Shown: one piece after another, positions 58,116 to 64,000 of the stretch
How the letters are laid out: each line of letters starts with the position of its first letter
Numbering within the stretch: the stretch's first letter is position 1
Assembly: GCF_000374565.1 (NCBI RefSeq)
Contig: NZ_KB894703.1
Span: forward strand, 1 to 64,000
Direction: 5' to 3'
Length of the DNA stretch: 64,000 bases
Source of the DNA: Siminovitchia fordii DSM 16014 = CIP 108821
GTDB taxonomy: Bacteria > Bacillota > Bacilli > Bacillales > Bacillaceae_C
The notes under the pieces: generated by a model
Databases searched by the model: none
What the model was told of the DNA's origin: nothing
The model's input: only the letters and a program-made list of their open reading frames with translations
Program-made: the position numbers and the translations under genes

Positions 58116-58280
58116 GGACAGGCGCTTATGCATTTGTTCTTGCCGAAAGATTTTCTTTTATGTAAAATGGGCAGGGATATAACGACCAGAGCGAGGGTGA
58201 ATTGGTTCGACCGGCTTTTCAGAATCATTTCAGATGCTCCCGTCTTGATCGTAAATAAAGAACAAAGGAGAGAGCGCTAG

Positions 58281-58910
58281 ATGGGCAAAATTCATATAAT
58301 CGACCATCCTCTCATTCAGCACAAGATTACTTACATCCGCGATAAAAATACTGGAACGAAGGAATTTCGTGAGCTTGTTGACGAAGTAGCAACGCTTATG
58401 GCTTTTGAAATTACAAGGGATATGCCTCTGAAGGAAATAGAAGTGGAAACGCCGGTAAGCAAGGCCAAATCGAACGTCCTGGCTGGCAAAAAGATAGGTA
58501 TTGTTCCGATACTCAGAGCAGGCATCGGCATGGTGGACGGTATACTGAAACTGATTCCTGCTGCAAAAGTCGGACATGTCGGGCTTTACCGCGATCCGGA
58601 AACTTTAAAGCCGGTTGAATATTATTTGAAACTTCCAAGCGATGTGCAAGAACGGTTTTTCATTATTGTCGACCCTATGCTTGCAACTGGCGGAACTGCC
58701 GTAGAAGCCATCCATTCGTTGAAAAAGCGCGGAGCCAAACAAATTAAGCTCATGTGCCTGATTGCTGCTCCCGAAGGGATTAAAGTTATACAGGATGCTC
58801 ATCCTGATGTGGACATTTATGTTGCAGGCGTTGACGAGAGGCTGAACGAAAAAGGATATATTGTACCAGGATTGGGCGACGCCGGGGACCGTTTATTTGG
58901 GACGAAATAG
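58281..58910 (+). CDS. upp: Uracil phosphoribosyltransferase
   Basis: Salvages uracil to UMP with PRPP. At 209 residues it has the PRPP-binding loop [15 protein letters not shown] near residue 128 and the C-terminal uracil site [14 protein letters not shown] aaggagag. The gene order glyA-upp-mnaA-atp is conserved in bacilli, although a repeat element now separates glyA from upp. Confidence 0.96.
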   Translation: MGKIHIIDHPLIQHKITYIRDKNTGTKEFRELVDEVATLMAFEITRDMPLKEIEVETPVSKAKSNVLAGKKIGIVPILRAGIGMVDGILKLIPAAKVGHVGLYRDPETLKPVEYYLKLPSDVQERFFIIVDPMLATGGTAVEAIHSLKKRGAKQIKLMCLIAAPEGIKVIQDAHPDVDIYVAGVDERLNEKGYIVPGLGDAGDRLFGTK

Positions 58911-58945
58911 TTCAGAGAAAATAAAGAAAGAAGAAGGATCCCCAA

Positions 58946-60097
58946 ATGAGTAAAAGAATCAAAGTGTTATCTGTCTTCGGGACAAGGCCGGAGGCCATCA
59001 AGATGGCCCCGCTTGTGAAGGAATTGGAAAATAGGGTCGATAAGTTTGAATCATTCGTAGCTGTTACAGCCCAGCATCGGCAAATGCTGGATCAGGTGCT
59101 TGAAATTTTTAATATCGAACCGAATTTTGATTTGAATATCATGAAAGACCGGCAAACCCTGAAAGATGTCACAACTCGCAGCCTTGAGGGGCTTGATGGG
59201 GTTATAAAAGAGCTGAAGCCGGACATTGTCCTCGTTCACGGAGATACGACGACCACCTTTTCCGCAAGCCTTGCCGCTTTTTACAACCAATCCGCCGTAG
59301 GCCATGTTGAGGCAGGCTTGAGGACATGGAATAAATATTCTCCTTTCCCTGAAGAGATGAATCGGCAGCTGACAGGGGTCATTGCGGATCTGCATTTTTC
59401 TCCTACTGAAAAAGCAGCTTGGAATCTGATCAATGAAGATAAAAAGAAAGAGAATATTTTTATTACCGGCAATACGGCTATCGATGCTCTTAAAACCACG
59501 GTGAAAAAGAAATATCAGCACGCGGCTCTCGATAAGCTCGGGGACGACCGTCTGATTCTATTAACGGCCCATCGCAGGGAGAATCTTGGACAGCCGATGC
59601 GGAACATGTTCAGGGCTATTAAACGGATTGTAAATGAACAGCCGGATATCCAGGTCATTTACCCCGTTCATTTAAACCCAATGGTGCGAAACATTGCTGA
59701 CGAAGAACTCGGTAATGACCACCGGATACATCTGATTGAGCCCCTGAATGTCATTGATTTCCATAACTTTGCCAATCGGGCCCACTTGATTCTTACTGAT
59801 TCAGGCGGGGTCCAAGAGGAAGCGCCGTCTCTTGGAGTCCCAGTACTAGTTCTCCGCGATACGACAGAGCGCCCTGAGGGGATCGAGTCAGGGACATTGA
59901 AACTTGCCGGGACGGAAGAAGAGACGATTTACCGCTTGGCAATGGAATTGCTTACGGATCCAGAGGAATATAAGAAAATGGCCCACGCAATCAACCCGTA
60001 TGGCGATGGGGAAGCTTCAAAGCGGATTGCAGATGCCATATTGTATTATTTTAAAATGAGAAATGAACGGCCGGAACCTTTTCGGACAGTTGATTGA
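58946..60097 (+). CDS. mnaA: UDP-N-acetylglucosamine 2-epimerase (non-hydrolysing)
   Basis: Produces UDP-ManNAc for teichoic acid linkage units. At 383 residues it has the GT-B fold typical of the family: FGTRPEAIKMAPL at the start, VHGDTTTTFSASLAAFY and HVEAGLRTWNKYSPFPEE near 95-130, LTAHRRENLGQP near 210 and LTDSGGVQEEAPSLG near 288. SD aagga. 35 bases from upp, probably co-transcribed. Confidence 0.95.
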   Translation: MSKRIKVLSVFGTRPEAIKMAPLVKELENRVDKFESFVAVTAQHRQMLDQVLEIFNIEPNFDLNIMKDRQTLKDVTTRSLEGLDGVIKELKPDIVLVHGDTTTTFSASLAAFYNQSAVGHVEAGLRTWNKYSPFPEEMNRQLTGVIADLHFSPTEKAAWNLINEDKKKENIFITGNTAIDALKTTVKKKYQHAALDKLGDDRLILLTAHRRENLGQPMRNMFRAIKRIVNEQPDIQVIYPVHLNPMVRNIADEELGNDHRIHLIEPLNVIDFHNFANRAHLILTDSGGVQEEAPSLGVPVLVLRDTTERPEGIESGTLKLAGTEEETIYRLAMELLTDPEEYKKMAHAINPYGDGEASKRIADAILYYFKMRNERPEPFRTVD

Positions 60098-60126
60098 ACA
60101 GGAGGAAAATTTCCTCCTGTTTTTGG
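60097..60126 (+). terminator. Intrinsic terminator of mnaA
   Basis: A near-perfect palindrome aacaggagg/cctcctgtt starting at the mnaA stop, with an A/T-rich loop, followed by T residues. Confidence 0.85.
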
Positions 60127-60263
60127 TGATTCTGCATATGGGAATCATGTGTATCAAGCCATGGTAGAAAAAGGTTAAAAAGTTACATGATAGATGAAAT
60201 TTGATGAAATTGTGACAAACCGAAAAAGGCGATTACTTTGTTCCTAATTTCACATGAAATCCG

Positions 60264-60292
60264 TTGACTTTGACATAACGCTATTGTATGCT
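60264..60292 (+). promoter_or_regulatory. Candidate promoter of the ATP synthase operon
   Basis: TTGACT (60264-60269), exactly 17 bases, TATGCT (60287-60292). It gives a leader of about 110 bases before the first gene and is the only good sigma-A match in the 310-base gap after mnaA. Confidence 0.55.
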
Positions 60293-60410
60293 AACAAAGG
60301 GTATGAAGAGGAGAGTTTATTCACTTTCTTTTAACCAAAAAACGTTCGGAAATTGTTAAAAAAAACATGGAATATGATGCCTGGTTACTAATTGCGAAAG
60401 ATGATGCATA

Positions 60411-60626
60411 TTGAGTAGGAAAAATCGTCATCCATTATACGGGATGGCCCTTTATTCTGCCATTTTGGGACAATTGGCAGGCTCTGTTCTTGCAGGGATA
60501 TTCATTGGAAGATGGCTGGATGAGAAAACCGGACTTGAACCGCTTTTCATGATCATCTGCCTTCTTGCGGGCTTGACAGCCGGGGTCTTTGCAGTAATTT
60601 TAACAATCCGGCAATCGGGGGATTAG
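60411..60626 (+). CDS. AtpZ/AtpI-type small subunit of ATP synthase operon
   Basis: A 71-residue membrane protein with two hydrophobic helices (residues ~10-33 and 43-65), matching the AtpZ/putative F0F1 Ca2+/Mg2+ transporter family found just before atpI in bacilli. Suggested roles in the family are Mg2+ transport or assembly with AtpI. Start is TTG with a weak SD. Six bases before atpI, so it is the first gene of the operon. Confidence 0.8.
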   Translation: MSRKNRHPLYGMALYSAILGQLAGSVLAGIFIGRWLDEKTGLEPLFMIICLLAGLTAGVFAVILTIRQSGD

Positions 60627-60632
60627 AAAGAT

Positions 60633-61025
60633 ATGGATGATCTCCAACAGTTATTTAATAGACATAGGAAGTACATACTGTACCTGTTGGCAATTTTTGT
60701 ATTAGGTTGGGGCTTTTCCTCTTTCCAATCTATTTTTATGGGATTAATTCTAGGTACTTCCATCAGCTTTTTCAACTTGTGGATGATGGTCCGGAGAATG
60801 GATAAGTTCGGGGAAGCCGTGCTGGCAGGCAGGAAAATGAGATCATTGGGAACATTATCCAGGATGGCGGCTGCAATTTTGGCAGTGTTCATAGCCATGC
60901 AATACCCGGAGACCTTCAATCTCATAAGTGTAATCATAGGATTAATGACATCTTACCTTGTCATAGTCATAGATGCTTTAATCTCCATCCTTTTTAGAAA
61001 AGACAAGCAGCGGGAAGAGAGGTGA
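60633..61025 (+). CDS. atpI: ATP synthase subunit I
   Basis: A 130-residue four-helix membrane protein of the AtpI family, an assembly factor for the c-ring. The pattern of paired helices (residues ~15-55 and 70-120) with a MRSLGTLSRM loop fits. It lies directly before atpB as usual. SD is weak (gaaag). Confidence 0.87.
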   Translation: MDDLQQLFNRHRKYILYLLAIFVLGWGFSSFQSIFMGLILGTSISFFNLWMMVRRMDKFGEAVLAGRKMRSLGTLSRMAAAILAVFIAMQYPETFNLISVIIGLMTSYLVIVIDALISILFRKDKQREER

Positions 61026-61032
61026 GTTCTAA

Positions 61033-62034
<1,002 letters not shown>

Positions 62035-62064
62035 CATTTATTGAATAATCAGAACATGTTTGAA

Positions 62065-62098
62065 AATGGCGAAGAACAAAATGCTTCGCCATTTTTTA
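62065..62098 (+). terminator. Terminator-like hairpin between atpE and atpF
   Basis: A perfect 10-bp stem (62065-62074 with 62084-62093, aatggcgaag/cttcgccatt), nine-base loop and six T. It has every feature of an intrinsic terminator although it lies inside the atp operon. It might let only part of the transcripts continue, keeping the c subunit in excess. Confidence 0.8.
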
Positions 62099-62165
62099 AG
62101 AAAAGCGGAGGCGCTTGTCGCACAGCAAAGAAGCTGGACAAGAAAATCTACCCGCTGGACATTAG
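62098..62165 (+). repeat. Dispersed repeat end fragment inside the atp operon
   Basis: aagaaaagcggaggcgcttgtcg followed by aagaagctggacaag are the characteristic outer-end words of the dispersed family. The core is missing. It lies in the atpE-atpF spacer, directly after the terminator-like hairpin. Confidence 0.6.
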
Positions 62166-62186
62166 CAAACCGATTTGAAGTATTGA

Positions 62187-63313
<1,127 letters not shown>

Positions 63314-63328
63314 GAACGATTTGAATAA

Positions 63329-64000
<672 letters not shown>

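Noticed and set aside
57914-58228. Cysteine-rich peptide frames (SCRFACTSTSCT) on the minus strand at this and other 58-bp repeats, including 27249-27551 and 49034-49294
   Set aside because: They are translations of the 58-bp unit, not aligned with any SD, and differ between copies. Chance frames in repeats.
58071-58280. A 69-residue frame just before upp
   Set aside because: It begins inside the repeat element and ends on the upp SD; composition and lack of SD suggest chance.

Overview
The window comes from the chromosome of an endospore-forming member of the Bacillaceae. It carries spo0F, spoIIR, rsfA and a forespore-type pbpG. The gene order follows the Bacillus subtilis ywf-ywg-ywh-ywi, ywj-rho-prfA-spoIIR-ywl and glyA-upp-mnaA-atp regions almost gene for gene. 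Gene content departs from B. subtilis at several points: no ywfM, no speE-speB, an ABC exporter pair inserted between ywhD and pbpG, and a btu/icmF block inserted beside fadF. It is therefore a related genus or species, which I cannot name from sequence alone. About a third of the genes start with TTG or GTG, and many starts had to be corrected using the Shine-Dalgarno (SD) sequence.

Layout: 1-1454 is a complete IS3-family element. 1482-9039 holds hemQ, pta, lipL, rsfA, ywfO, ywgA, a 4-OT tautomerase, ywhC and ywhD. 9040-9734 is repeat-rich. 9735-13291 encodes a heterodimeric ABC exporter. 13589-20529 holds pbpG, a diguanylate cyclase, ywiB-argS and a cardiolipin synthase. 20655-24306 is a cobalamin riboswitch followed by btuF-btuC-btuD, whose last gene ends in a decayed CbiZ-like domain. 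24969-36216 is a fatty-acid and branched-chain acyl-CoA block: fadF, thiolase, 3-hydroxyacyl-CoA dehydrogenase, two acyl-CoA dehydrogenases, a TetR regulator and fused isobutyryl-CoA mutase IcmF. 37137-57747 is the conserved housekeeping run rpoE-pyrG-ywjG-spo0F-fbaA-fsa-murA-glpX-rho-rpmE-tdk-prfA-prmC-spoIIR-ywlC-mntP-ywlE-rpiB-ywlG-glyA. 58281-64000 holds upp, mnaA and the ATP synthase operon up to a truncated atpA.

How the genes fit together: IcmF needs adenosylcobalamin, and the riboswitch-controlled B12 importer lies about 9 kb upstream of it. The enzymes between them could take butyryl-CoA, the IcmF product from isobutyryl-CoA, to two acetyl-CoA; only an enoyl-CoA hydratase is missing locally. 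A site resembling the B. subtilis FadR operator overlaps the fadF promoter. Other regulation readable from the DNA: the pyrG reiterative-initiation promoter and attenuator, a sigma-H promoter with a possible Spo0A box before spo0F, and forespore-type promoters before rsfA, pbpG and spoIIR.

The most unusual structure is a family of dispersed intergenic repeats. Conserved ends enclose zero to three tandem copies of a 58-bp unit, and one site also has a perfect tandem pair of 123-bp long palindromes. Copies occur throughout the window, including inside the ATP synthase operon. I found no CRISPR array, tRNA or rRNA. I also found no convincing new multi-gene defence or biosynthetic system; the repeat family and the decayed BtuD-CbiZ fusion are the best leads.
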